From JAJRVM01 sp041752115 (GTDB lineage: Bacteria > Planctomycetota > Planctomycetia > Pirellulales > Pirellulaceae), in contig JBGSHS010000265.1 of NCBI GenBank assembly GCA_041752115.1, forward strand, positions 49,392-113,391: a stretch of 64,000 nucleotides of DNA, given 5' to 3'. Shown piece after piece: positions 19,084-28,748 of the stretch. The notes beneath the pieces were generated by a model that saw only the letters and a program-made list of their open reading frames with translations, was not told the DNA's origin and ran no database searches. Position 1 is the first letter of the stretch. Each line of letters starts with the position of its first letter. Made by a program: the position numbers and the translations under genes.

Positions 19084-21792
19084 ATGAAACGCTTGAGTGT
19101 TCGCCTCTCCATCGTCGGCGCCGTAGTGGCGCTGGGTGGCGCCGCCATTGCCTACAGCTTGCTCTCCAAACCTGAGGCGGAATCGCCAGCACAGGGCACC
19201 CCCGATCCGGCAGTGGCGGAAAACGCCGAAACGCAGCCGCCCGCTCCGATTCGATCCGACGAAGACACGCCGCCGGAGCCGCAATCGGCCGGTCGACTGC
19301 AGCCTCCTCCATCGTCCCTCTTCGACCGCTCCGGCGCCCATCAGACGGTGAGCCATGAAAGCCCGGCTGCGGAGGCCAGCGAAGGCGAACCATCTCAAGA
19401 GGACTCTGCCGATGCGCTCCCGCCGGCCGATCCGGTGGTCGGTAACTACGGGTACAACACCGGGTTTCCTGTGGACGAGCCGGCGCACGGAGCCTCGGCC
19501 AGCCCATCCGACGGCTCAACCGTCGCATCCTCCGCCGATGCCTCCTCAACTGACGAATCCTCTGACAGCTCGTCCGCTTTTCCAGCCGAACCGAACTATA
19601 GCTCCTCAGCGAGCTCCTCAGCGCCGCTCGCCGCCGAAACCGGCGAGGACTACCCAGCGGCAGAGACTCGCGGCGGCATTGGACCGCCACCGGGTGGATT
19701 CGCGGTGGTTCCTCGTGCGGACCATGTGGCCGATACGACCAGTGCCGGGTTGGAAACAAAGTCTGGTGTGACGGGCGACCACGCCTTCGACCCAACCACT
19801 CCGGTCCGCAACGCGGCCGGTACTTATCCTGCAGCCAGCGTTCGGCCCGTATCTGCGGCGAGTGACGATTCGTCCGTCGCCGATCCGCCGATTGCCGACG
19901 CGACCGAGGACCGTGCTGTGCCGGGAAACGCGACAGCGCGAGCCGGCCTGACTGCCGGCGCCGCAGCTGCGGTCGCAGCGGAGTCGGTTGGGGGAGCTGC
20001 CTCGACCGCACTCAACGCCGGTATTGCCACCGCCGAATCGACAGCGATGGCGACGTCCAACGCGTCGAGTTCCGCCACACCGGGTCGCTCAACCGATTCC
20101 GCCTTGACACGATCGCCTCTGGGGACCGATGCCCCGACACCAGGCACCTATCCCTCCACCGGCGCCGGCCTGGCAGGATCGGATACCGGATTTGCCAGCC
20201 CGACTCAACCGAACGGCTCTTCGAACAACAGCCTTTCGACTCGATCGGTGCCCACCGGCGCGTCCTCCGGCAACCAGCCGACCGCATCAGCATCTGACAA
20301 CAGTATGTCAGTTTCGGCTGCAGCAGGATCGGGCGTCAGCGGTGGCGTGTCCGGAGCGGGTGGAGCATATACCGGCGAAACAACGCAACTGGCTTTGGAC
20401 CTGCCTGGCGAGCGAGTGTTGGAAGGTCAGCAGTCTCCGGCCATTGTCATCGAAAAACTCGCTCCCGAAGAGATTCAGGTTGAGCGTAAGGCGACGTTTC
20501 AGGTGAAAGTCCGCAATACAGGTACTGCGCCGGCACATAACGTCATCGTGGTCGATCGAGTCCCGCGTGGGACGGAATTTGTTGACGCGCTGCCGGCCGT
20601 CGCTCCAGGCGCCGATGGTTCCGTGGTCTGGCGGGTCGAGATGCTCAAACCGGGCGAGGAAGTGGTTCTGTCGATGAATCTGCTGCCGAAGGTGGCGGGG
20701 GAAATCGGCAGCGTCGCGCAGGCGACCTTCCAGACTCAGGCCTCGGTTCGCGCCATCTGCACCAAGCCGCAGCTGGAGTTGAGCGTCGTCGCACCTGAGG
20801 AAGTACTCATCGGACAGCCCGCCACACTCGAGATCACCGTCACCAACACGGGAAACGGAGCGGCTGAAAACGTCGTGCTCGAGGAAGACGTCCCCGAGGG
20901 CTTTGTACACGCCGCAGGTCAGGAGCTGCAAAGCGCCTTGGGGCGGCTGGCACCTCAGGAATCACGGCGTCTGACCCTCGTGCTCGACAGCGCGAAACCA
21001 GGAAGTTACGAAAACCATCTCAGTGTCCGGGGTGAAGGGAACCTGTTCGACGAGGACGTCCGAGCGATCCACGTTACCGCTCCCCAACTCCAGGTCGCCA
21101 TGCAGGGCCCGACGCTGCGTTATCTGGATCGGCAGGCCACGTACAGCGTCCACCTGGCCAACCCCGGCAGCGCGGCGGCGCGCAATGTCGAGCTCGTAAC
21201 CTATCTGCCCAAAGGCATGAAGTACGTCACCAGTGACAATCAGGGGCAATACGACACGCAGACACATGCCGTCTATTGGAGCCTGGAAGAACTTCCCCCC
21301 GAAAAGCAAGGCGATGTCCATTTCACGGTGTTGCCGGTCGAACCGGGCAATCACAAATTGAAGGCGGACAGCCGTGCGGACCTCGGTTTGAAGCAGGCCT
21401 GCGAACACGAAGTGGTCGTCGAAGGACTGGCAGAGCTTGCCTTCAGCGTGGCCGACGTAGCCGATCCCATTGAGCTGGGAAGCGAGACCGGTTATGAAAT
21501 CCGCATCCAGAACCGCGGCTCCAAACCCGATACCAACGTCCAGTTGCTGGCGGAGTTGCCGGAGGGCATTACTCCCACAACCGGCGACGGACCGACTCAG
21601 GCTACCGTGCAGGGACAACGAGTCCTCTTCGCCCCCTTGGCACAGCTTGGTCCTGGCGACGAGGCGATCTTCAAGATCCACGCTCAAGGCGTGACCATCG
21701 GCGATCACGTCGTCCGCGTGCAGGTGCGCAGCGCCGAATTGCGTGTGCCGGTCACCAAAGAAGAAATCACTCGTGTCTACTCCGACAAATGA
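19084..21792 (+). CDS. Large surface protein with tandem DUF11 repeats
   Basis: A 902-residue protein. A membrane anchor or signal (LSIVGAVVALGGAAIAYSLL) is followed by about 430 residues of Ala/Ser/Thr/Pro/Asp-rich low-complexity sequence. From about residue 455 there are four Ig-like DUF11 repeats, each with a version of the pattern VxNTGxxxAxxVxxxDxxPxG (for example RNTGTAPAHNVIVVDRVPRG and TNTGNGAAENVVLEEDVPEG). Such proteins are exported structural or adhesive surface proteins in planctomycetes. ATG 19084 is preferred to a longer frame from 19030 because it places the signal at the N-terminus. Confidence 0.85.
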   Translation: MKRLSVRLSIVGAVVALGGAAIAYSLLSKPEAESPAQGTPDPAVAENAETQPPAPIRSDEDTPPEPQSAGRLQPPPSSLFDRSGAHQTVSHESPAAEASEGEPSQEDSADALPPADPVVGNYGYNTGFPVDEPAHGASASPSDGSTVASSADASSTDESSDSSSAFPAEPNYSSSASSSAPLAAETGEDYPAAETRGGIGPPPGGFAVVPRADHVADTTSAGLETKSGVTGDHAFDPTTPVRNAAGTYPAASVRPVSAASDDSSVADPPIADATEDRAVPGNATARAGLTAGAAAAVAAESVGGAASTALNAGIATAESTAMATSNASSSATPGRSTDSALTRSPLGTDAPTPGTYPSTGAGLAGSDTGFASPTQPNGSSNNSLSTRSVPTGASSGNQPTASASDNSMSVSAAAGSGVSGGVSGAGGAYTGETTQLALDLPGERVLEGQQSPAIVIEKLAPEEIQVERKATFQVKVRNTGTAPAHNVIVVDRVPRGTEFVDALPAVAPGADGSVVWRVEMLKPGEEVVLSMNLLPKVAGEIGSVAQATFQTQASVRAICTKPQLELSVVAPEEVLIGQPATLEITVTNTGNGAAENVVLEEDVPEGFVHAAGQELQSALGRLAPQESRRLTLVLDSAKPGSYENHLSVRGEGNLFDEDVRAIHVTAPQLQVAMQGPTLRYLDRQATYSVHLANPGSAAARNVELVTYLPKGMKYVTSDNQGQYDTQTHAVYWSLEELPPEKQGDVHFTVLPVEPGNHKLKADSRADLGLKQACEHEVVVEGLAELAFSVADVADPIELGSETGYEIRIQNRGSKPDTNVQLLAELPEGITPTTGDGPTQATVQGQRVLFAPLAQLGPGDEAIFKIHAQGVTIGDHVVRVQVRSAELRVPVTKEEITRVYSDK

Positions 21793-21919
21793 CGCCGTCC
21801 GGCCACCTGGTCCGCTGACCGGCTGCACGCCAGCCCGCCGGATCCCCAGTGACCAGCGCCCGCGACGGCCATTCCCGGGACCGTCATCCGCCCGGCGCCA
21901 CGCCACTGGGTCTTCCGGC

Positions 21920-21980
21920 GTTCGTCACTGGGCATTCGTCATTTCCCCTCCGTCATTCGTCATTGGGCATTCGTCATTTC
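21920..21980. repeat. Short direct repeats of the GGCATTCGTCATT type
   Basis: Units GGCATTCGTCATT, CGTCATTCGTCATT and GGCATTCGTCATT follow each other with C/T-rich spacers between two genes of the same direction. Similar CATTCGTCATT strings are, from memory, common between planctomycete genes. No function is known to me. Confidence 0.6.
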
Positions 21981-22060
21981 CTCCCCGGTGTCGCCCGATC
22001 CGGCGCGGTCATTTAGAATGGCAGGTGTCGCCATCTTCCTCGACGAGGAGCGTCACGCGC

Positions 22061-22768
22061 ATGCCGTTCCACATTACCTGCGACTGCGGTCGGCTGACCA
22101 TCGCCCCCGATTCAGCGGCGGGACAGACGATCGTCTGTTCACGCTGCAACCGCGAGCTCTCTGTTCCCTCGGTCGAGAGCGTAGCGCCACCGCCTCCGCC
22201 GGAGTCAATTTCCGCGCCGCAGACCGCCGGGACCGACGAAGCGGAATGGGATGAACCCCGGATAATCGTCGACGTCGCTCAGCCTGCCTATCGCCGGCGA
22301 ACTCTGCCGCGCGAGGTACAGGCCGCCTATTGGCTCGCCGCCGCACTCTTCACGCTGGCCATCGTCAGTCTCGTGCCGCTAATCGTCGCGCACATGCCCC
22401 GTCCTGCCGAAGAGCCCGTCGCGGGCATGGAGCGGTGGGAGCTGGTCGTGGTCCTGGCCGCCATTCTGCATCTGGTCTACCTGGTCTACCTTCTGCAGCT
22501 GCCCGACAGAAGCTGCATCTGGGTCGTCTCGCTGTTCCTGCTGGCCATCGCCACCCTCTACGCCACGCTGCTGGGCATTCGCTGGTTGTCGCCCTCCGCG
22601 AACCCCATCATGCAGATGCTGGATCTGGACGGCAATCGGTTCTCGTCATCGCAGGAAGTCGGCTGGTGCTTTCTCATGACGCTCCTGACCGGGCTCACCA
22701 GCTACCTGTCCGGTCGAACCGCCTCGCAACTCAGAACCCGAAGTTTGGAAAGAGAAGACCAGACGTAA
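22061..22768 (+). CDS. Zinc-ribbon membrane protein of unknown function
   Basis: A 235-residue protein. The N-terminus (ITCDCGRLTIAP then CSRCNREL) is a CxC...CxxC zinc-ribbon-like motif. It is followed by a Pro-rich linker, then three to four hydrophobic helices between residues 95 and 220. This arrangement is common in planctomycete membrane proteins of unknown role. ATG 22061 is preceded by GAGGAG at a good distance, which fixes the start. Confidence 0.8.
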   Translation: MPFHITCDCGRLTIAPDSAAGQTIVCSRCNRELSVPSVESVAPPPPPESISAPQTAGTDEAEWDEPRIIVDVAQPAYRRRTLPREVQAAYWLAAALFTLAIVSLVPLIVAHMPRPAEEPVAGMERWELVVVLAAILHLVYLVYLLQLPDRSCIWVVSLFLLAIATLYATLLGIRWLSPSANPIMQMLDLDGNRFSSSQEVGWCFLMTLLTGLTSYLSGRTASQLRTRSLEREDQT

Positions 22769-22805
22769 CCTGAACGACGTGTCGAGGGATCGCCTTCGGC
22801 ACGAA

Positions 22806-22976
22806 GGAAAAACAACTTCGGCGTTTTTCTCGTAGCCACGCTCGCGCAAAGCAGTAGCCACGCTCGCGCAGAGCAGTAGCCACGCTCGCGCAGAGCAGTA
22901 GCCACGCTCGCGCAGAGCAGTAGCCACGCTCGCGCAGAGCGTGGGAATCCGGCCCACCGCGGGAGTTGTCTTTCCC
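22806..22976. repeat. MITE-like palindromic element, copy C, with a 22-bp tandem array
   Basis: Inverted ends GGAAAAACAACTTC (22806) and GGGAGTTGTCTTTCCC (22961-22976). Inside are five head-to-tail units of 22 bp beginning GTAGCCACGCTCGCGCAGAG at 22832, 22854, 22876, 22898 and 22920. The units are the reverse complement of those in copies A and B. Confidence 0.8.
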
Positions 22977-23244
22977 ACGGTCCTTGGAACTGCAAACGGG
23001 ATGCTCCCACTTGGCAATGGGACATTCCGGTTGCTCTGTGACAGCCACGAATTCAGGTGCCGTCGGGCTTGACCAGTGCTATCCGACAAGGCTGCGCTGG
23101 CAGAGCCAGTGCCACCCCCTTTGAAAATCAAGCTGTCACAAGCCACGTGTTCGATATTCTGAGTTTCGAACGCCTTGGTGAGCAACGCCGCCATCGGTTC
23201 AGAGCCGTTGAGTCGCCCGACCGTCCAGCCTGTTGGTCCTGCGG

Positions 23245-24585
23245 TCAGAGTGAACTCAGCTTCTGGAAATTCAATGAGATACCCTGCATCGGCATGATGC
23301 CGTAGATGCCACGCGTGAACAACAACTCGATGAAGTCGTTAGCGCGCAGCAAGGTACTCTTGGGGACCACGACGATGTCACTGTCACGAACCCACAGCTC
23401 GTCGGCCGGACACGGCCGCTCACCCAGCAGTGCGCCACGCAAGTCGAGCTTTGTGGCGATCAGCTGCCAGTTCTCGGTGCGACGGAAGACCACGATTTCC
23501 CGCAGATTACCTCCGTTGTTCCATCCTCCGGCCAGAGCGATCGACTGCATGGCGGTCGTGGGAGCCTCGAGTGAATAGCGACCGGGCTGACGCACTTCAC
23601 CCACCACATAGACATAGCGTGGGGCACGGCGCACCAGACGAGGTGTCACACCGATCCCGTCGACGATCAGGCGATAACGCTCTTCCACCTCATCTCGCAG
23701 CTCGTCGAGCGTCAGTCCCTGTGCCGGCACCGATCCGATCCCCGGCAGCTGGATCGTCCCTTCCGGTGTCACCTGCGTCTGTTGGGCCTGACCGCCGGTC
23801 GGACCATAGCGACTGTCGACTGCCGCACGCAGATCTTCCAGCCTCGTGTTCACCTGAACCGGTGTCACCGTGATGGCTGGTACCTTGTAGTACTTCGTAT
23901 AACGTTCCTCCAGATCTTCTCGCAATTCGGTGACCGTCCGGCGTGCGGCCCGAATCTGGCCAAGCATCCGCAAGGTGATCATGCCGTCCGGCTGGATGAT
24001 CAGATCCCGGTCCAGCGTCGGATCGATCAGCGACTCGACCCGGATATGATCTCCCACGTTCAACTCATACGGATGGCTGCTCTCCACTCGCGTCAGCCGA
24101 TAGACGAACTCCACATCATCACCCACGCGCATCCGGTATTCTGGAACGTGCACGTCGCGAAACGGGCCGACATACTCGCCCTGGGCGAACTGCTCCCAGG
24201 GGATCGGATGCCGCGATTCCCACCCGGCCTCGCCACCCGGTGTGCAGCCGTTGCAGTCGACCCCCATCAGGCATCGCGTCTGGCAGAGCTGCTGACGCTT
24301 CACGTTGCCCGCCGCGTCGATGACTTCCACCCATTCAATCCGGTCTCTCCGCTGCACGACCGCCGCGTCCGCCTCTCGTGTCGCCCCTCTCAACGCCTGG
24401 TCCGTCCGTTGATCGGCCGCATGCGGCGCAGCCTCTGGCGACTGAGGCTCCACGGTGACCGACTTCATGTCACATCCGGCCAGACTGAGGATTATCAGCC
24501 CCGCGACACTGGCCGCCGACAGCATTCCGCGCCTGTCATTGCGCCAAGAGAGAATTTGCATGAATCGGTTGAGTCGCCGTGACAC
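23245..24585 (-). CDS. Polysaccharide biosynthesis/export lipoprotein (Wza-like, SLBB domains)
   Basis: A 446-residue outer-membrane-type lipoprotein with lipobox SLAGC near residue 37. The Poly_export domain is visible as LNVGDHIRVESL then DRDLIIQPDGMITLRMLG. It is followed by a second copy (VTPEGTIQLPGIGSV) and an SLBB-like domain (YVYVVGEVRQPGRYSL). Proteins of this family form the outer-membrane channel for exopolysaccharide. An extra Cys-rich stretch (CQTRCLMGVDCNGC) near residue 100 is unusual. No glycosyltransferase or Wzc partner is adjacent. Confidence 0.9.
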   Translation of the reverse strand: MSRRLNRFMQILSWRNDRRGMLSAASVAGLIILSLAGCDMKSVTVEPQSPEAAPHAADQRTDQALRGATREADAAVVQRRDRIEWVEVIDAAGNVKRQQLCQTRCLMGVDCNGCTPGGEAGWESRHPIPWEQFAQGEYVGPFRDVHVPEYRMRVGDDVEFVYRLTRVESSHPYELNVGDHIRVESLIDPTLDRDLIIQPDGMITLRMLGQIRAARRTVTELREDLEERYTKYYKVPAITVTPVQVNTRLEDLRAAVDSRYGPTGGQAQQTQVTPEGTIQLPGIGSVPAQGLTLDELRDEVEERYRLIVDGIGVTPRLVRRAPRYVYVVGEVRQPGRYSLEAPTTAMQSIALAGGWNNGGNLREIVVFRRTENWQLIATKLDLRGALLGERPCPADELWVRDSDIVVVPKSTLLRANDFIELLFTRGIYGIMPMQGISLNFQKLSSL

Positions 24586-24714
24586 AGCCTTATCCTTTTC
24601 AGTTGCTTATTGGACCAACCCCGGCAATCGCGCGACTGCCACTCACGCTTTGCCTTCTCTTCCTATGTCGTTCCGCGGTTGCTGGCTCGATCGTCGGCGG
24701 TTCTCTGTCGGATT

Positions 24715-26991
24715 CTAAGGACTTGGCCCGGGAGCCACTTCGGAAAACGTCTTCACATCGACCCATTGCACGTTGTCCTTGACAGCCGGCTGCGGATCGA
24801 GCGACTGTCGCGCAGCCACTCGCTGATATTGCTGCAGGGCTTGCCGAGCCTGTTCGGGATCCCCTAACTGCTGATGGACCACGGCCATGTTGTGCCAGAT
24901 CTCCGGCTCGCCTTGTATACTCAGCGCGTGCTGCAGGACACGGCGAGCATCTTCCCACTGACCGAACCGAGCCAGCAGAACCCCCAGTTCATTGGCCGCC
25001 TTGACATTGGATGCATCGACCAGCAGTGCAGCCTGGTGGAGTGTCACTGCGGTCGGCAAGCACAGCGTCTGGGTCTCCAGGCGAGCGTACTCCATGGCAG
25101 TGTAAACGCGTGCCAGTCCGTACAGCGCATAGGATGAGGCCCGCAACTGGCCGCCTGCCACGGTGAACTGTTGCTGTGCATACTCCAGGTATCGCTGCTG
25201 AGCGACCAGCGGAGTGAGACCTTCCAGAGCGGTATTCTTGAGGATCGTCGTGCGATGGCCACTCACCATCTGCACCAGATTCAAGTCGCTCTCCAGCTGT
25301 GAGCCGCGCGGTGCGAAATCGCCAGCTTCCTCGACGGCCCGCATGGCCCGGCCCAAGGCTTCGCTGTGCGTGTCGACCCCCAGCTGCGCGTCCAATGCCT
25401 GGGTGATGCTGCGGAGTGCCTTGATCATCTCGGCTCGAGCGGCAAAATACGCGCCCCGCGAGGCCAGATCCTCGGCACGTCGAGCCAACATGGCGACACG
25501 CCGTGTGACCACGTCAAACGTCACATCGTGCGGCCTGGCCAGCACCGTACCCGGCTCCACACGCACCGTCACCGGTACCGAGACCGGCACGAATCCCCGC
25601 GCTGCCGGCTCCTGGTCCACCGGCAGCGTGACCGCCGAATAAGACTCACCCGGCGTCGGCTCAGACGATACGATGGTCACCGGCGCCTCCGCACGATCGC
25701 TCGAAGGCAATGACGTTTCGAGTGGGACGACAAAATCACTGCCGGCGTCGCCACGTGACCGCTGGTCTCCAACTTCAGCCGGCTCCGCAGCCAGTTGCTG
25801 CTCCGAGCCTTCGTCCACCGCGAACTCCTCCACCTCGCCAAACGTGGGTACCTCGAGCTGCTGGGCGTGGTCGATGGCTTGCCGCTGCTCGATATCGACG
25901 GGCGGCAATCGGCGCAGGTCCCCATCCTGCGACTCCCCATCCGACAACTCCTCACTCGACGGCTCATCCGGAAGTGTCGTCGGCCCTTCGATCGACGGTG
26001 CATACCAGGGGCCCCGCACTGCGGACTCAGACGGCTCAGTCGCGGGTACAGCCTCGTCGTTATCTGTTCGCGCTGCAGGCATCGGCTCGCTCTGCGCCGA
26101 TGAATCGTCGACAGATTCCGCTTCCGCCGGTGCCGCGGGCGGCGTGCCGGAGTCCGCTGACTGCGCGGGCGGCTCCAACACGGGGAGTTCGATTGCCGGC
26201 ACCGGCTCCACCAGGTCCTCGGAATCGCGGCCGGCCACCCCGCTGCTCGACTCAGTCTCACCCCCAGCCGCGTCGAGTGTTGGTGCTTGCGTCGGCACGG
26301 ACACAGAAAGATTGACCGAAGGGTCCTCCGCTACCGCGGCGAGTGAATCCCGATCCGGCTCCAATGACGTGCCGGCAGAGATTCCCTTCGACTTTTCCTG
26401 GCCGATCGGCGGTAGTCGGCGCGGGAGCGCTGCCGGATCTGGAGACCCTGAAGGACCCTCCGCAACGTCCGACTCAATCACAAAAGGGAGGCGGCGCAGG
26501 TCCAATTCCTGCTCTCCCTCACCTTTACCGTCAGCGTCCGGAAGTCCGGCTGGCTCATCGATCTCGTCAGATGCTGACGCGATCGGTCCCTCCTTCGTCA
26601 GTTCGATATCGTGCGCATCCTGCGGGCCAAGTTCGGGAAGTCGCCGCGGAGCGGAGTTCAGGCCACCCAAAGCGGCTGGTTCGGGAGCGATCCGTACGAT
26701 GGGCTGACGCCCATCGTCCGGCCAGTCCGCGTCGAGCGATCTGTCGGCTTCCGCGGACGGCACGGGGGGGGGCGCAAACAAGTGCGACGCTGGTACAACC
26801 TGATCCGTATACCGTGACGCACGCTCGGTGCGCAGCGCCCGTGAGGATTCCGTACCGCGCGACCTGGCCGACAGGTGGCGAATGTGTATCTCGGGGCCCG
26901 ACGACGACACGTCGGAGCAAGCAGGCAGCAACAGCGCACCGCAGGCGATCCCGACCCAAACGACTCCGTGTCTGCGTAGAGAGCGATCCAT
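24715..26991 (-). CDS. Acidic lipoprotein with C-terminal TPR repeats
   Basis: A 758-residue protein. Signal peptide and lipobox (LLLPACS, about residue 25) indicate export and lipid anchoring. Residues 50-470 are low-complexity, rich in Glu, Pro, Ser and Ala, with repeated LRRLPPV-like motifs. Residues 490-740 are helical with TPR-like units (for example LGVLLARFGQWEDARRVL and MAVVHQQLGDPEQARQALQQ), suggesting a protein-binding scaffold. It lies just upstream of the polysaccharide export gene on the same strand and may act with it; that link is inference from position. Confidence 0.8.
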   Translation of the reverse strand: MDRSLRRHGVVWVGIACGALLLPACSDVSSSGPEIHIRHLSARSRGTESSRALRTERASRYTDQVVPASHLFAPPPVPSAEADRSLDADWPDDGRQPIVRIAPEPAALGGLNSAPRRLPELGPQDAHDIELTKEGPIASASDEIDEPAGLPDADGKGEGEQELDLRRLPFVIESDVAEGPSGSPDPAALPRRLPPIGQEKSKGISAGTSLEPDRDSLAAVAEDPSVNLSVSVPTQAPTLDAAGGETESSSGVAGRDSEDLVEPVPAIELPVLEPPAQSADSGTPPAAPAEAESVDDSSAQSEPMPAARTDNDEAVPATEPSESAVRGPWYAPSIEGPTTLPDEPSSEELSDGESQDGDLRRLPPVDIEQRQAIDHAQQLEVPTFGEVEEFAVDEGSEQQLAAEPAEVGDQRSRGDAGSDFVVPLETSLPSSDRAEAPVTIVSSEPTPGESYSAVTLPVDQEPAARGFVPVSVPVTVRVEPGTVLARPHDVTFDVVTRRVAMLARRAEDLASRGAYFAARAEMIKALRSITQALDAQLGVDTHSEALGRAMRAVEEAGDFAPRGSQLESDLNLVQMVSGHRTTILKNTALEGLTPLVAQQRYLEYAQQQFTVAGGQLRASSYALYGLARVYTAMEYARLETQTLCLPTAVTLHQAALLVDASNVKAANELGVLLARFGQWEDARRVLQHALSIQGEPEIWHNMAVVHQQLGDPEQARQALQQYQRVAARQSLDPQPAVKDNVQWVDVKTFSEVAPGPSP

Positions 26992-27342
26992 CGATACCTT
27001 CCGTGACAGTCAGACTCCTCGAGCGCAGCACGCTTCCTGGCGTACTATTCTCTACGTATCCGCTCATCGTCGCCGCGGAAGGCCAGCGTTGACCCAATCC
27101 ACTCGGAACCCCTGCGAGGTGGCACTGGAAACCTTCACAGTCGTCATACCCGTCCTCTGCGGAACGGCATAACCGGCAGCCGAAGTATGTTCAGCAGGAG
27201 GCACCTGCTGAGTACAATCGCTACATGCCGCACAGCGTGACCAGAGCTCAGATTCGATTCTCAGCGCGCAACGGTACCAGTCCGATGCGGGGCTCAGGTC
27301 CGTGCCCCCTGGCGGTGCAGCGTCGCGCCCCGGCCGCGATTT
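26992..27342. other. Gene-free stretch
   Basis: No gene or RNA recognised between the TPR lipoprotein gene and the isomerase-like gene. Short open frames are shadows without start signals. Confidence 0.4.
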
Positions 27343-28284
27343 TCACGAGGCCGAGGAGTCCCCGTCGGAAACCGATTCGGTCGCCGCTGCCTCGACAGGC
27401 ACTGCAGCGGTCTTGCGGGGAGGAGCGAGTCCGGCCGCGATCCACAGATCCTGAAACGTGGCCCGCGCCTGCCGTGCGATCGCATCGCGCGTCATACCGG
27501 CACACCGCGAAGCATGAGGCACCAGCGCCACCGGGCCTTCATACCCGATCGCAGCCAAGTGCCGCACCACGGCCCCGGCGTCAACCATTCCCCCGTCAAA
27601 GGGCAGATATCGCTGCTGATCGGTGATCTTCAACAGATCGTCCTCGAGCCGCACGTCAGCCAGTCGGACACCAGCAATGCGGCCGGCTGTAAGCTCCGTC
27701 AGCTCACCCAGCGACCCACCTCCTACAAACCAGTTCCAGGTGTCCAGCAACAAACCGACGTTGGTGGCAGCAATCGTCTTGATCAGGGTCAACAGCGCAT
27801 CGGGCTCGTGAATGAACGGGTAATCGAATCCGCGCCAATTGTTCGGCGCGGCCTGAAAGGCCAGACCCAACTTGATATCGTGCTCGGCCAACACATTGGC
27901 CACGGCACCCAGACGATTACGATGCAGTTCGAAGTTCTCGTGGTAAGGCAGATCGTCACTGGCCGGCCGCACCGTCGCCACACAACACGACGCCCGCAGA
28001 TGACCAGCCACCGCAGCCGTTTCCTTCAGCTCTCCCAGCGCCGTGCGAAACGCCGTCTCACTGCCTGTGAAGTCCAGCGGAAGCGCAAAATGTCCGATCC
28101 GCAAATTCGCACTGGTCAGAAACCGACAGGCCTGCTCGATGCTGCCGGTTCGAGCTCGCTTGACGATCGCCGTCAAATCGATGTCGAGTCCGCTGAAGCC
28201 AAACGTCAATGCCAACTCAATCAACTCGCTCTGGCGTCCTGATATGCCGAGCGCCGCTGCGTCCAAACTGCGATACATGAACAT
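27343..28284 (-). CDS. Sugar phosphate isomerase/epimerase-like TIM-barrel protein
   Basis: A 313-residue protein of the xylose-isomerase-like TIM barrel superfamily (AP endonuclease family 2). Expected strand ends are seen: GFSGLDIDLTA, LRIGHFALPLD, KLGLAFQAAPNNW, NVGLLLDTWNWFVGG (metal-binding Asp and neighbours) and GPVALVPHAS. Members isomerise or epimerise sugars, often inositol derivatives; the substrate is unknown. A GTG at 28317 in frame would add 11 residues; ATG 28284 is preferred because it begins near the first barrel strand. The C-terminal 40 residues are polar and probably disordered. Confidence 0.82.
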   Translation of the reverse strand: MFMYRSLDAAALGISGRQSELIELALTFGFSGLDIDLTAIVKRARTGSIEQACRFLTSANLRIGHFALPLDFTGSETAFRTALGELKETAAVAGHLRASCCVATVRPASDDLPYHENFELHRNRLGAVANVLAEHDIKLGLAFQAAPNNWRGFDYPFIHEPDALLTLIKTIAATNVGLLLDTWNWFVGGGSLGELTELTAGRIAGVRLADVRLEDDLLKITDQQRYLPFDGGMVDAGAVVRHLAAIGYEGPVALVPHASRCAGMTRDAIARQARATFQDLWIAAGLAPPRKTAAVPVEAAATESVSDGDSSAS

Positions 28285-28748
28285 CCCCCACTTGTGATGG
28301 GAACGGGCCGTACGCACCAGTCCCGCTCCGCGGCATGCTACTCAGCTAAGCAGTATGGCAAAAGAACCAGAAGTCTCCTAGGGGAGGATCGCCGTTCCCG
28401 GCCGCGCTGCCTCAGGCTGGCCCGGCCTGAGGCAGCTGCTGATTCGGCCAGCACCTCGCTCGTGCGCGTCCGGGTCCCCGCGTTTGCCCGTCAATCGTTA
28501 CAATGCGAACGCTCGCGCAGTCGGCGTGAGGATTGTTCCCTCCCGGGTGACGGCCGTGGGGGAAATCTGCGGAACGAGCGGGTCCAGGTGCCGGTCGATC
28601 GGACTGACATAGAACTGACGTAGAGTTGAGTTCCACAATACAATCCGCACCAGTCACCGGAACCGCCGCGTGGAGTTCGCCTGCCGAGTGGAACCGGAGC
28701 GCGGGCGGGTCGATCGGTGTGGTGGCGGCAGTTTGGGGGGAGTACCAG
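28285..28748. other. Divergent intergenic region, nothing recognised
   Basis: It separates the isomerase-like gene and uppP and should contain both promoters. No gene or conserved site was identified. Confidence 0.4.

Noticed and set aside
22832..22942. Five 22-bp tandem repeats, CRISPR-like at first sight
   Set aside because: The units are directly adjacent with no spacers and lie inside a MITE-like element with inverted ends.
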